Source: Bacillus albus (GTDB taxonomy: Bacteria > Bacillota > Bacilli > Bacillales > Bacillaceae_G). From it: a stretch of DNA of 64,000 nucleotides. Below, one piece after another: positions 24,531-32,125 of the stretch. Each line of letters opens with the position of its first letter. Position 1 is the first letter of the stretch. The stretch is from contig NZ_MAOE01000130.1 in NCBI RefSeq assembly GCF_001884185.1, positions 22,920 to 86,919 of the forward strand. The letters run 5' to 3'. Both the position numbers and the translations under genes were made by a program. A model generated the notes under the pieces. It ran no database searches. It saw only the letters and a list, made by a program, of their open reading frames with translations, and was not told where the DNA came from.

Positions 24531-24795
24531 ATATTATTCCCTTCTCGAAAAGAAGATCAACCCATTAATACGATCTAGAGGCTTATCAAAAATTTCAAAA
24601 AGCCAAAGATTTTACCGGTATCGAATCTATTAGGACTCACACCATGCGCAAAAGCTTTGGCTATTGGTTCTATAAACAAAAGATGTTGCTATGTTACAAG
24701 AAATTTTAAATCACAGCACACTACAAATTACACTTAAATATATTGGTATCAATAAGGAAGAAAAGGATAATGTCCTTGATACACTCCTTATCTAA
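24531..24795 (+). pseudogene. Tyrosine recombinase/integrase fragment, copy 3
   Basis: PSRKEDQPINTI-stop, then a frameshift, FQKAKDFTGIESIRTHTMRK, SFGYWFYKQ, a second frameshift, LQEILNHSTLQITLKYIGI, ending DTLLI. Same extent as copy 2. It lies between the Syd-like gene and the orphan module. Confidence 0.8.
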
Positions 24796-24847
24796 TTTTT
24801 AAAAGTAACTTTATTGAAAAATATAACAGTAAATTCAAACTATATAT

Positions 24848-24895
24848 TAAAAAAAGTAAAAGCGGACTCATAAGAGCCAACTTTTACTTTTTATT
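24848..24895. terminator. Terminator after the Syd-like gene
   Basis: AAAAAGTAAAAG...GGCTC / GAGTC...CTTTTACTTTTT long stem with T-runs, placed between the intact operon and the orphan cassettes. Confidence 0.65.
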
Positions 24896-24907
24896 TTTTA
24901 ATATATC

Positions 24908-25429
24908 TTATGAAAGATTTAAAATTAATTCTGCTAAACTATCACAAATAACTTCGAAGCTTCTGCTTTCATAATCTTCTAATTTTACTTGTCCATTTTC
25001 ATTATCTACAACTACCAAGAGACCATTAAATTCCATACCAATAGGAATATTATTCAGTTGATTATCATGTGCGCCTCGGTATCCTTGTAAAGATACATAA
25101 AAATCATGTAGTTCAATTCCTGGTATAACAGGATTTAATTCAAAATCATAACCTAAATAATTACCTCCTAAGTCTAAAAACCAATAAGAATTATAATATT
25201 CTTTAATTGAATTATGTAATTCTATCCCCAAATCTTTTTCTATATCAGAAAAATCATGAATTATATTTTTCTCTAAAGGTTTCCAAAATACGTACCCCTC
25301 TGTATCAGGTTCTCCTTCATAGATAAAAGCCTCTGCTTCTTCTATCCATAAAGATTTTGGCAATGAATTATTACAATCTTGCCACTCTCTAATTATTTTA
25401 TCAAAACAATTTTTCATTTCATTTTTCAT
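24908..25429 (-). CDS. Syd-like (SUKH superfamily) immunity protein
   Basis: 173 residues. Strong similarity in pattern to the Syd family (SecY-interacting protein): FWKPLEKNIIHDFSDIEKDL, LHNSIKEYYNSYWFLDLGGN, VIPGIELHDFYVSLQGYRG, IPIGMEFNGLLVVVDNENGQ, SLAELIL. Syd belongs to the SUKH superfamily, and such genes occur as immunity genes of secreted nucleases. The start is 4 bp after the stop of the LXG toxin, so this is its predicted cognate inhibitor and not a SecY quality-control factor. Confidence 0.82.
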   Translation of the reverse strand: MKNEMKNCFDKIIREWQDCNNSLPKSLWIEEAEAFIYEGEPDTEGYVFWKPLEKNIIHDFSDIEKDLGIELHNSIKEYYNSYWFLDLGGNYLGYDFELNPVIPGIELHDFYVSLQGYRGAHDNQLNNIPIGMEFNGLLVVVDNENGQVKLEDYESRSFEVICDSLAELILNLS

Positions 25430-25432
25430 TTT

Positions 25433-27199
25433 TTATTTACCTCCTAATTTATGATGTTCAATAAATTTCTGAAGCATTTCTGCATATTCTGCATCTTTTC
25501 CCCATGCTCCAATCACTTTTTCTGCGTTATGAATCCCTCCAAAACCAGGATGTAGTGGCATCGGAACACCAACAGCTTGACCACCACCACCAATATGGTG
25601 ATGAACTAATTTAGTTCCACGTAATCCTGTAAAATCATATTGTGGAAATTTCTCTCTAAACATTTCATCATTTACTGGTGCCTTCATTCTTGGAATTTTA
25701 CCATTAATTATTTGTTTATTAAAATCACTAAAAGCCTCTGGATGTTTTTCCAACATTTCATTCCAGTAGTAATTAGAATCACGCAACCATCCTTCAGAGT
25801 TAGCATTACGCTGTCCTTTACCTACAAAAGGCATTTCAACAATGAGATCAGGATCTGCCTTAAATTTCTCATCCAGCTTTGCTACATCCGTACCCCGATA
25901 AGTCCTAACAGGACTATCTTTACTTGAAAGTAATTGATCAGAAATTTTCGTATTAACGGTTTTTCTTTCATCTCTAGAAATTTGATAAATTTCATCACTT
26001 ACTTTTACTTCTGTAACAGTTGTCCGCTTTAATCCCTGACTTTCCCCACTACTTGATTTAACAAAAAAATCCTTAACTGTAACAGTCTCGTTTTTAACTG
26101 AGCCCATACCTGAAAAAGCAAGACGGTCTCCCATTTTTAAATTACTTGTAACATAGGAAAAACCCTGTGGGAATTTTGAAATGTCTATACCTTTTATCAA
26201 TGTAGTTGCCTTACCCGCTTGACCTAATTTACTTGCTTTACTTAATCCTTTATCACCAATAAGTCCTAATCCAACTTGTGTTAAAGCATAACTTCCCCAT
26301 TTAGCACGACTTTCAGCATCTCCATTTATTACATCATTAATAAATGAATCTGACAATACATTATACATCGTACTGAGGGTATCAATAGGGTGCAAAGCAG
26401 CGTTCCCCATGTTTTCCCACGTTTCCCAATCTCCTAAAGCTTTTATTCCGTCTATTGTATCGCTAACTGCTTGTCCCGTACCATCTACAATACCGTCCCA
26501 AATTTTTTCACCAGTAGATTTTTCCGGTAGCTTACCACACATTTCACCTTCTTCAATTGAATTGGCAGCTTGTCGTGCCCTCTCTTCTGTAATCGCTTGA
26601 ATTGAAGTCGTCCACTCCATATTCAAGCCCTGTGTACTAAATGTACCACTTGCAGGACTAAACCCTTTTCCACTTTGAACTTCAGCAAGACCAATAGCAA
26701 TACTAGATGCTAGTTGAAGTGCTGTATCATAATTACTACTAGAAGTATAATTAAATTCATATAGATGCTCTAGTTTTTCTTCAAGTTTTTTTCTCATCTC
26801 AACTAAAACAGCCACAAGTGCATCTATTCCAGGCATTGGTGTAACGGCATTCATCATTTCTATACTTGCAATCGATTGATTAATTTCTTGAATTTGTTCT
26901 CTTATTTCTTGTTCGATAACATCCGTTGAAGCTACCTTTGATTGAAATTGACTTGGAAAGGCATTGTTTTGGCGGATTAGTTCTTCACATAAGTAAATAA
27001 TACCTTGCGCTAAAGGACGAAAGGTTTGTACAAAAAATGATTTTGCACTACTATATGTTTGTCCTTGTAAAACAGTATCAACTGCAAAAGCGTCAATCGA
27101 CTGAATTGCTTGTTCCATACCTTGAATGGTGGCCGTACATACAGCATTCATACTTTGAGTTTGGTTTTGTACTTCTCCCAAATACATATTTAAACTCAT
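25433..27199 (-). CDS. LXG-domain type VII secreted toxin with His-rich nuclease C-terminus
   Basis: 588 residues, intact. Residues 1-200 form the helical LXG domain, with the L-x-G motif as LQG at 44-46 and long coiled helices. Residues 200-330 are the pre-toxin linker shared with the orphan modules (SIEEGEMCGKLPEKSTGEKI, NGDAESRAKWG, IGDKGLSK). The last 70 residues carry a HNH/EndoVII-like nuclease signature: FPQYDFTGLRGTKLVHHHIG, then PMPLHPGFGGIHNAEKV. The start overlaps the preceding DUF3958-like gene by 4 bp (ATGA), and the immunity gene follows at 4 bp. It is exported by the ESX/Yuk apparatus (not in the window) for contact-dependent competition. Confidence 0.88.
   Translation of the reverse strand: MSLNMYLGEVQNQTQSMNAVCTATIQGMEQAIQSIDAFAVDTVLQGQTYSSAKSFFVQTFRPLAQGIIYLCEELIRQNNAFPSQFQSKVASTDVIEQEIREQIQEINQSIASIEMMNAVTPMPGIDALVAVLVEMRKKLEEKLEHLYEFNYTSSSNYDTALQLASSIAIGLAEVQSGKGFSPASGTFSTQGLNMEWTTSIQAITEERARQAANSIEEGEMCGKLPEKSTGEKIWDGIVDGTGQAVSDTIDGIKALGDWETWENMGNAALHPIDTLSTMYNVLSDSFINDVINGDAESRAKWGSYALTQVGLGLIGDKGLSKASKLGQAGKATTLIKGIDISKFPQGFSYVTSNLKMGDRLAFSGMGSVKNETVTVKDFFVKSSSGESQGLKRTTVTEVKVSDEIYQISRDERKTVNTKISDQLLSSKDSPVRTYRGTDVAKLDEKFKADPDLIVEMPFVGKGQRNANSEGWLRDSNYYWNEMLEKHPEAFSDFNKQIINGKIPRMKAPVNDEMFREKFPQYDFTGLRGTKLVHHHIGGGGQAVGVPMPLHPGFGGIHNAEKVIGAWGKDAEYAEMLQKFIEHHKLGGK
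26237..26793 (-). repeat. 557-bp direct repeat, copy in intact LXG toxin
   Basis: Partner of 23908-24464; covers the linker between LXG and nuclease domains. Identity ends sharply at 26793. Confidence 0.8.
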
Positions 27200-27558
27200 G
27201 AATTAGCCTCCTTTACTAATTGTTGTTGCTGATATGAAAGATCATTTTCTAAGTCACTAAGATCTCGTTTCTCTTTAAACAATGTTTCTTTTTGGCTTTC
27301 CAATTCAAATGTAAGTTTTCGTTCTATGTATTGTGCTTCTTGACGCATATCCATAAAAAACAATGACATTTCTCTATCTTTATGCCAAGTTCCTAACATA
27401 CGATCAAACAAACGATGGTTTTGATTCTTCCATGCATGAAAATCTTCTTCTACTTTTTCCTGTTTTTGAATCGCAGATTGATTTCGGTCCTGCTCTTCAA
27501 ATACACTTCGTAACTTTTGATTTACTTGATTAATTTGTTTTTCAATATCTTGACTCAT
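27196..27558 (-). CDS. DUF3958-like LXG accessory protein
   Basis: 120 residues, almost wholly alpha-helical and charged, with long coiled-coil heptads (IEKQINQVNQKLRSVFEEQD; RKLTFELESQKETLFKEK). The position immediately upstream of an LXG toxin and the length fit DUF3958 proteins, which bind the LXG domain as targeting partners together with a DUF3130 protein. The start chosen is the second ATG (27558), better spaced from AGGAGG. It overlaps the toxin start by 4 bp. The family name is from pattern and context. Confidence 0.7.
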   Translation of the reverse strand: MSQDIEKQINQVNQKLRSVFEEQDRNQSAIQKQEKVEEDFHAWKNQNHRLFDRMLGTWHKDREMSLFFMDMRQEAQYIERKLTFELESQKETLFKEKRDLSDLENDLSYQQQQLVKEANS

Positions 27559-27598
27559 CATATTCCTCCTACTATTTTACTTTACGTAGGTTGTCACA

Positions 27599-27874
27599 TT
27601 AGCGAAAAGTATTGTGAAGTTCGTTATCCATTCTCTCAAATTCATTAGATACCAAATGAATATTATCAACCGCTTGTTGAAAGGCGGCGGAAAATTGTTT
27701 CGTCAAGTCTAGAACTTGCTGATTCGCTTCTTGTGATTTGAAGTTAACAGACAACGTTGTACGCGTCGCCTTTGTTATAGAACGACTGGTTGCACTTTGA
27801 ATCCTATCAGAGGCTGATCCCATTTTCGTAGCAATTTGCGTTGCTTTTTGTAAATTACTTTGAAATTGTCCCAT
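27599..27874 (-). CDS. DUF3130-like/WXG-related LXG accessory protein
   Basis: 91 residues, helical hairpin type with no WXG motif. The pattern (NLQKATQIATKMGSASDRIQ; TTLSVNFKSQEANQQVLDLT; FERMDNELHNTF) resembles the SACOL2603/DUF3130 group of small type VII proteins that bind LXG toxins. GAAAGGGTTTG lies before the ATG. It sits 41 bp upstream of the DUF3958-like gene in the same operon. Confidence 0.7.
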   Translation of the reverse strand: MGQFQSNLQKATQIATKMGSASDRIQSATSRSITKATRTTLSVNFKSQEANQQVLDLTKQFSAAFQQAVDNIHLVSNEFERMDNELHNTFR

Positions 27875-27967
27875 TCTTTCAAACCCTTTCTATAAGTCTT
27901 CCAAACGCATCAAAGAAATCTCATTAAATATATATCCCTATCAATATGACTCGCTAGGCATACAATC

Positions 27968-28003
27968 AAATGAGCCATACAATATAAGCTGTATGGCTCA
28001 TTT
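27968..28003 (-). promoter_or_regulatory. Hairpin between the WXG100 gene and the accessory genes
   Basis: Perfect 13-bp arms AAATGAGCCATAC / GTATGGCTCATTT with a 10-base loop. No clean T-run follows, so it looks like a partial terminator or an mRNA-stabilising stem that raises WXG100 protein over downstream products. Confidence 0.6.
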
Positions 28004-28033
28004 GAAATGCTTGTTATATAGAATAAAGCGTTT

Positions 28034-28330
28034 TTAATTCAAACCGAAATTACGTGATAATTCTTCATCATGAGAAGCAACAGCCTCTGCAGTTTTATTA
28101 AGCTGCATATTAATTTCTTGTAATAACTGTGCGAAGTTTTGTACTTTTGGCTTTAATTGATTGAACTGTTGATCAAAACCTTCGAAAGCACGGCCTTCCC
28201 ATTCTCCTCTTAATTCATTTTGTAAGTTTTGTAATTGACTTAAAATGTCCTCAATTTGATTTGCACCTTGTCCATATTGAGTCGCTTTTGATTTAAGCTC
28301 CTCTGGTGACATACGAATTTGTCCAGCCAT
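28034..28330 (-). CDS. WXG100 (EsxA/YukE-like) type VII secretion protein
   Basis: 98 residues, helical hairpin with WEG at 44-46 in the turn and a second helix ending in a charged tail (SHDEELSRNFG). The start at 28330 (MAGQIRMS) has AGGGG 8 bp upstream; an ATG 6 bp earlier is too close to that site. WXG100 proteins are secreted substrates or co-chaperones of the ESX/Yuk machine. It heads the LXG toxin operon; no core ESX genes (EssC, EssB, EsaA) are in the window, so export must rely on a locus elsewhere. Confidence 0.9.
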   Translation of the reverse strand: MAGQIRMSPEELKSKATQYGQGANQIEDILSQLQNLQNELRGEWEGRAFEGFDQQFNQLKPKVQNFAQLLQEINMQLNKTAEAVASHDEELSRNFGLN

Positions 28331-28391
28331 TTTCATTTCCCCTTTAATACATAATGAGCAAAATATAAATTGGTTAATTTTACTAAATACA

Positions 28392-28462
28392 ATTATAATA
28401 TTTTATTATGAATTTTTAAACATTTTATCTTTCTATTGAATATTAGAATATTAATATTCAAT
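28392..28462 (-). promoter_or_regulatory. Putative promoter and upstream dyad of the WXG100-LXG operon
   Basis: The minus strand has TATAAT (28392-28397) about 60 bp before the start, in an AT-rich tract. Upstream lies an 11-bp perfect dyad ATTGAATATTA / TAATATTCAAT (28435-28445 / 28452-28462, 6-bp spacer), a possible activator or repressor site. Confidence 0.45.
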
Positions 28463-28491
28463 TTTTCTTGCTTCACAAAATTCCATGCAAA

Positions 28492-28514
28492 AAAAGACCA
28501 CCAAAAGGCAGTCC
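28492..28514 (-). terminator. Terminator of the OCD-family gene
   Basis: Minus strand GACTGCC-TTTT-GGTGGTC followed by seven T, directly after the stop codon. Confidence 0.7.
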
Positions 28515-28515
28515 C

Positions 28516-29493
28516 TCAAAACTCAATCTTATTCCCCACCCCACTCTCCACCGCTTTCTCATACAAATACTTCGCAACGATAATATCTACTACTGCCAAA
28601 CCAACTGATTTGAAAATAGTAATCTCTTCGTCGTTTTCGCGGCCGGCTTTTTCTCCGCTTATGATTTGGCCGAGTTCGGCGTGGATGTCGCTTGCTTCAA
28701 ATAAACCTTCTCGCACTGGAACTTGAAGGTCACCTGTTTCTTCTAGTGCTGCTTCTTTTGATTCGACTACTACTTTGTTTGCTCCCGCGATGGCGTGGGA
28801 TGGTAGTTCTTGCATGCTTGGTCTAAATGAGCCGACGGCGTTTACGTGGACGCCTTTTTGTAGTTTTTCTGAGAAGACTGGTGTGGATGCGTTCGTAGTT
28901 GTGACGATGATGTCTGCTTCGCTTATTGCTTCATTTGCATTTGTGTGAACATATGCAGGTTTGTTGAATCTCTCTTGTATATATTCCGCAAATGCATACG
29001 CCTTTTCTTCTGTTCTATTGTATAAAATGACTTTTTCGATAGCTCTTACCGCAAATACAGCTTCAGCAATTCCCTTCGCCTGTTCACCCGTCCCGATGAT
29101 ACATAACGTTTTTGCGTTATGACGAGCTAAATATTTTGTCGCTACTCCTGATAAGGCGCCTGTTCGAATCATCGTTAAGTAGGATCCTTCTAAAAGTGCG
29201 AGCGGTTCTCCCGTTTGAAAGTCTGATAGCATCACAATCCCGTTTATCGTTTTCTTTCCTATCTTTTTGTTCTCTGGGACTACTGTTACTACTTTTAAGC
29301 CAAGTGCCTCAAGCCCTTCCGCTACTGAGGGCATAATTAATGCCGTATTTTTCTCGTTCGCAAATGGCAATGAGCCTCGAATTGGCGTGATCGTTCTTTC
29401 TGCGGAAAATTCTTTTAAAGCAAGCGCCGCGTATTCAATGACTTCGTTCATATTTACTAAGTTTCGTTGTTCGTTCGCGCTTATGACTAGCAT
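28516..29493 (-). CDS. Ornithine cyclodeaminase/mu-crystallin family reductase
   Basis: 325 residues. OCD/mu-crystallin fold: N-terminal dimer domain, GxLPFANEKNTALIMPS-like substrate segment, the signature RTGALSGVATKYLARH, and the nucleotide-binding glycine motif CIIGTGEQAKG (about 130-140), then NAVGSF. In proline-racemase neighbourhoods this family usually works as a delta1-pyrroline-2-carboxylate reductase making L-proline, and not as true ornithine cyclodeaminase. It lies 20 bp after the racemase-family gene, with GGAGGAGGTG before the ATG, and is therefore co-transcribed from the sigma-54 promoter. Confidence 0.85.
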   Translation of the reverse strand: MLVISANEQRNLVNMNEVIEYAALALKEFSAERTITPIRGSLPFANEKNTALIMPSVAEGLEALGLKVVTVVPENKKIGKKTINGIVMLSDFQTGEPLALLEGSYLTMIRTGALSGVATKYLARHNAKTLCIIGTGEQAKGIAEAVFAVRAIEKVILYNRTEEKAYAFAEYIQERFNKPAYVHTNANEAISEADIIVTTTNASTPVFSEKLQKGVHVNAVGSFRPSMQELPSHAIAGANKVVVESKEAALEETGDLQVPVREGLFEASDIHAELGQIISGEKAGRENDEEITIFKSVGLAVVDIIVAKYLYEKAVESGVGNKIEF

Positions 29494-29512
29494 ATCTTTT
29501 CACCTCCTCCTT

Positions 29513-30517
29513 CTATCCTAACAAAAACCCTCGATTTAAATCATCTCTTGGGTCTACAACGAACTGATGAAATCCTGTAATAAATGCATGCCCCGTTACT
29601 TTCGGAACGACAGCTTCATATGTATCTACTGCGGTTACCGACAATACTTCCCCCTCGAATTCCCCGTCAGTAATACATTCGTGGACGAAAATTTCTCCCT
29701 TTTGTAAGGCATCTTTTTCAAAAAGCGTTGCGATTCTTGCGGAAGTTCCTGTGCCGCAAGGAGAACGATCTACTTGTCCATCAGCGAAAATCGTTACATT
29801 TCGTAAAGTTGCGCCCTCTCCTTTCGTTTCATCTGAGAAAATAACGCCGTATATTCCTTTTAAATCTTCTTCAAGTGGATGCTTCACTTCCATCTGGCTC
29901 TCAATGTAGTGCTTAATTTTACCGCCCCACGCTTGAATGACAGGTAAGTCTTTAAAATCTACCTTCAAACCAAATTCTTTACTATCTACTACCGCATAAA
30001 AAGCTCCGCCAAATGCGATATCTACTTGAAATTCATAGTTATCTATTTTAATAGGAACGTCTTTTTTGTATACAAATGAAGGAACATTTTCAAATGATAC
30101 GGACTCTACTTCGCTCCCGTTATATTTTGCGTACGCAATGACTTCCCCAGCAGGGCTATCAATAATGAACTGTTGTTTCTCACCTGTCACTTCAAACATA
30201 CCTGTTTCAATTCCGACTGTAATAACAGCAATAATGCCATGACCACACATCGTACTCCATCCTTCGTTGTGCATAAATAATACGCCAAAGTCAGCATGAA
30301 CACTTGCAGGCGGTGTAATGATACAACCGTACATACCGTGATGTCCTCTCGGTTCATACATAAGAACTTCGCGAAGATGATCCAAATGTTCCATGCAGTA
30401 TGCGCGTCTTTCTAGCTGCGTGTCTCCTTTTATTTCCGGCACGCCGCCTGTAATAATTCGAAGCGGTTCCCCAGCTACGTGAGCATCAATTGTCGTGTAC
30501 ACTTTACTAACCTTCAT
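29513..30517 (-). CDS. Proline racemase family protein (racemase/hydroxyproline epimerase or dehydratase)
   Basis: 334 residues from ATG 30517 ([18 protein letters not shown]), with GGGGAGAG 7-10 bp upstream; the in-frame extension to 30637 crosses the promoter and is not coding. Family signatures: [27 protein letters not shown] with a first Cys, and [16 protein letters not shown] with the second Cys. A Cys/Cys pair fits a racemase or 4-hydroxyproline epimerase; members with a substituted Cys are trans-3-hydroxyproline dehydratases. Partnered with an OCD-family reductase, so a proline/hydroxyproline degradative role is likely. Exact substrate unresolved. Confidence 0.85.
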   Translation of the reverse strand: MKVSKVYTTIDAHVAGEPLRIITGGVPEIKGDTQLERRAYCMEHLDHLREVLMYEPRGHHGMYGCIITPPASVHADFGVLFMHNEGWSTMCGHGIIAVITVGIETGMFEVTGEKQQFIIDSPAGEVIAYAKYNGSEVESVSFENVPSFVYKKDVPIKIDNYEFQVDIAFGGAFYAVVDSKEFGLKVDFKDLPVIQAWGGKIKHYIESQMEVKHPLEEDLKGIYGVIFSDETKGEGATLRNVTIFADGQVDRSPCGTGTSARIATLFEKDALQKGEIFVHECITDGEFEGEVLSVTAVDTYEAVVPKVTGHAFITGFHQFVVDPRDDLNRGFLLG

Positions 30518-30553
30518 TTCTATCTCTCCCCTATATGTTGATACTATTTTCAT

Positions 30554-30569
30554 TGCAAATATCATGCCA
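30554..30569 (-). promoter_or_regulatory. Sigma-54 (SigL) promoter of the racemase-OCD operon
   Basis: Minus strand TGGCATGATATTTGCA matches the -24/-12 consensus TGGCAC-N5-TTGCA, with exact GG and GC spacing. Transcription would start about 12 bp beyond the TTGCA, about 25 bp before the ATG. Confidence 0.8.
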
Positions 30570-30611
30570 ACGCATAGGATATAAATTTGTATACATTGTG
30601 TAAAAAAGCAT

Positions 30612-30621
30612 ACAGTACTGT
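30612..30621. promoter_or_regulatory. Candidate enhancer-binding site upstream of the sigma-54 promoter
   Basis: Palindrome ACAGTACTGT centred about 55 bp upstream of the -24/-12 element, within an AT-rich stretch containing repeated GTATAC and ACTGT pieces. Confidence 0.35.
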
Positions 30622-30750
30622 CTATTTTTTTATACACTGTCCGGAAATTATTTTATGGAACACCCTGATACAGCCAGGCTTATTATTTTCAATGGAAAGT
30701 TACTTCCACCCCCAACATATACTGTTCAAAAGCAAAAAGGAAGTGATCCA

Positions 30751-30897
30751 ATGTACTACGGAACAAAAGGCTGGTACGTAGCCGAACTAAAAAAATTAGG
30801 CGTGCGCTATCACGAAGGACGAAAACTAGAAAGTTACCGCGGACATATCTTACGTAATTTACTAGTCGCACAACAAGAAAAATTAAAAGAACAGTAA
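30751..30897 (+). CDS. YflJ family (DUF2639) small protein
   Basis: 48 residues, MYYGTKGWYVAELKKLGVRY then HEGRKLESYRGHILRNLL. The GSKGWYV.ELK..GV....G.KLE.YK...LRNL pattern is the DUF2639/YflJ family found across Bacillus. GGAAGTG lies 5 bp before the ATG at 30751. An in-frame extension to 30655 crosses the divergent promoter region and is ignored. Function unknown. Confidence 0.75.
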   Translation: MYYGTKGWYVAELKKLGVRYHEGRKLESYRGHILRNLLVAQQEKLKEQ

Positions 30898-30904
30898 TAT
30901 ACTA

Positions 30905-30952
30905 ATGTAGCGATATCGGCGATTCGACATAGGATATCGACTTACCGACAAA
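30905..30952. repeat. Single unit of an interspersed ATATCGGCGATT / ATATCGACTTACCGAC repeat
   Basis: GATATCGGCGATTCGACATA and GGATATCGACTTACCGACAA match parts of the array at 61670-61799, including the ACTTACCGAC end. Confidence 0.6.
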
Positions 30953-31000
30953 TCACTCCTCCATTCCACCAACCAATCACACAGCAATACAAACCCAAAA

Positions 31001-31024
31001 AAGGTCACCCAAACGGGTGACCTT
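31001..31024. terminator. Bidirectional terminator
   Basis: AAGGTCACCC / GGGTGACCTT with a 4-base loop between the convergent YflJ-like and methyltransferase genes. Confidence 0.85.
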
Positions 31025-31030
31025 CTTTTC

Positions 31031-31984
31031 TTATTCACAAACGAGAATTTGTCTAGTAAATGATCCTTTTCTTGTAACACAGCGATCTGTAATTTCGAAT
31101 CCTGCTTCATGGATCATGTCATCCATTGTTTCCATCGTGACAACGACTACTTTTTTAGCGATGCGGCGTGCACTTGAAAGAATAGAGAGTTGGTCTTCTG
31201 GTGTGGCGTGCGTAAATAAGTCGTACGGCATATCGATAATGGCAACGTCGTAGTTCTCAGTAATTTCCTCGATCGGCCCTTTTGTTACTGTTCCTTCAAA
31301 TCCGAAATGTGCGATGTTTTTTCTCGTTCCAAGCACTACAAGTGGATTTATATCTCTACCAACGATGTTAATTCCCATAGAAAGTGCTTCTACTACTACT
31401 GTTCCAATACCACAGCACGGGTCAATTGCTCGTACTCCCTCTGGATTTGGTACAGCGATATTTGCAACTGATCTCGCAACACGCGTGCTAAGAGATGTCG
31501 AATAACTATGCGGTTTTTTTATGTGATGATACCAAACTGGCTCGCTTTCTATATAGTGTCCGAAGTACCAACGTCCTCCAAGAGGAACAATTCCGAATAC
31601 ACGCTCTGGATTACGAACATCCGCTTCTCCTTCAATATGCATGCCGAGGTCGCGTTCAATGAGACGTCTTTCTCCATATTCAATTTTATTCTCTCCAACG
31701 AGGTCATTGATTTTAACGAATATAACTTTAAATGACGCCCCCGCCAAATCAATTTGTTCTACTTGTTTTAAAATGCTTTCTAAGTCGTCTCCTTCATACA
31801 TAACCTCAACGCGCTCTTTTATAAACGCACTTCTACTCGGGTCAATTTTGACATCACTTTTCAAAATATTAACGTGAGACTCCGTTCCAAAGAACGAGCG
31901 CATTTCCAAATAACATAAAGCACGCTCCTCCTCGCGAAATGCGTACGTATATATACATGCAGGTGTTTTACTATGATTATTCAA
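31031..31984 (-). CDS. TRM11-like RNA methyltransferase
   Basis: 317 residues. The N-terminal half is a THUMP-like/N-terminal domain region; the C-terminal half is a Rossmann methyltransferase with SAM motif DPCCGIGTVVVEA (about 193-205), GRDINPLVV, and the catalytic DMPYD (motif IV, like N/DPPY). This places it in the TRM11/Trm-G10 class of guanosine-N2 methyltransferases acting on tRNA. The exact target is inferred from family only. Stands alone with its own terminator. Confidence 0.75.
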   Translation of the reverse strand: MNNHSKTPACIYTYAFREEERALCYLEMRSFFGTESHVNILKSDVKIDPSRSAFIKERVEVMYEGDDLESILKQVEQIDLAGASFKVIFVKINDLVGENKIEYGERRLIERDLGMHIEGEADVRNPERVFGIVPLGGRWYFGHYIESEPVWYHHIKKPHSYSTSLSTRVARSVANIAVPNPEGVRAIDPCCGIGTVVVEALSMGINIVGRDINPLVVLGTRKNIAHFGFEGTVTKGPIEEITENYDVAIIDMPYDLFTHATPEDQLSILSSARRIAKKVVVVTMETMDDMIHEAGFEITDRCVTRKGSFTRQILVCE

Positions 31985-32089
31985 TCTATGATCATCCTCT
32001 ATATCGTTATAATTACAATTACTACAATACTTTTTCTTATAAAATTAAATGATATCATATGCCGGAAATAAAGAGAAACGTTAATAAAT

Positions 32090-32119
32090 AAAAGAGACTG
32101 CCTATTGGCAATCTCTTTT
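32090..32119 (-). terminator. Terminator of the SLH amidase gene
   Basis: AAAGAGACTGCC / GGCAATCTCTTT hairpin (one mismatch) with T-run. Confidence 0.7.
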
Positions 32120-32125
32120 GATTTA

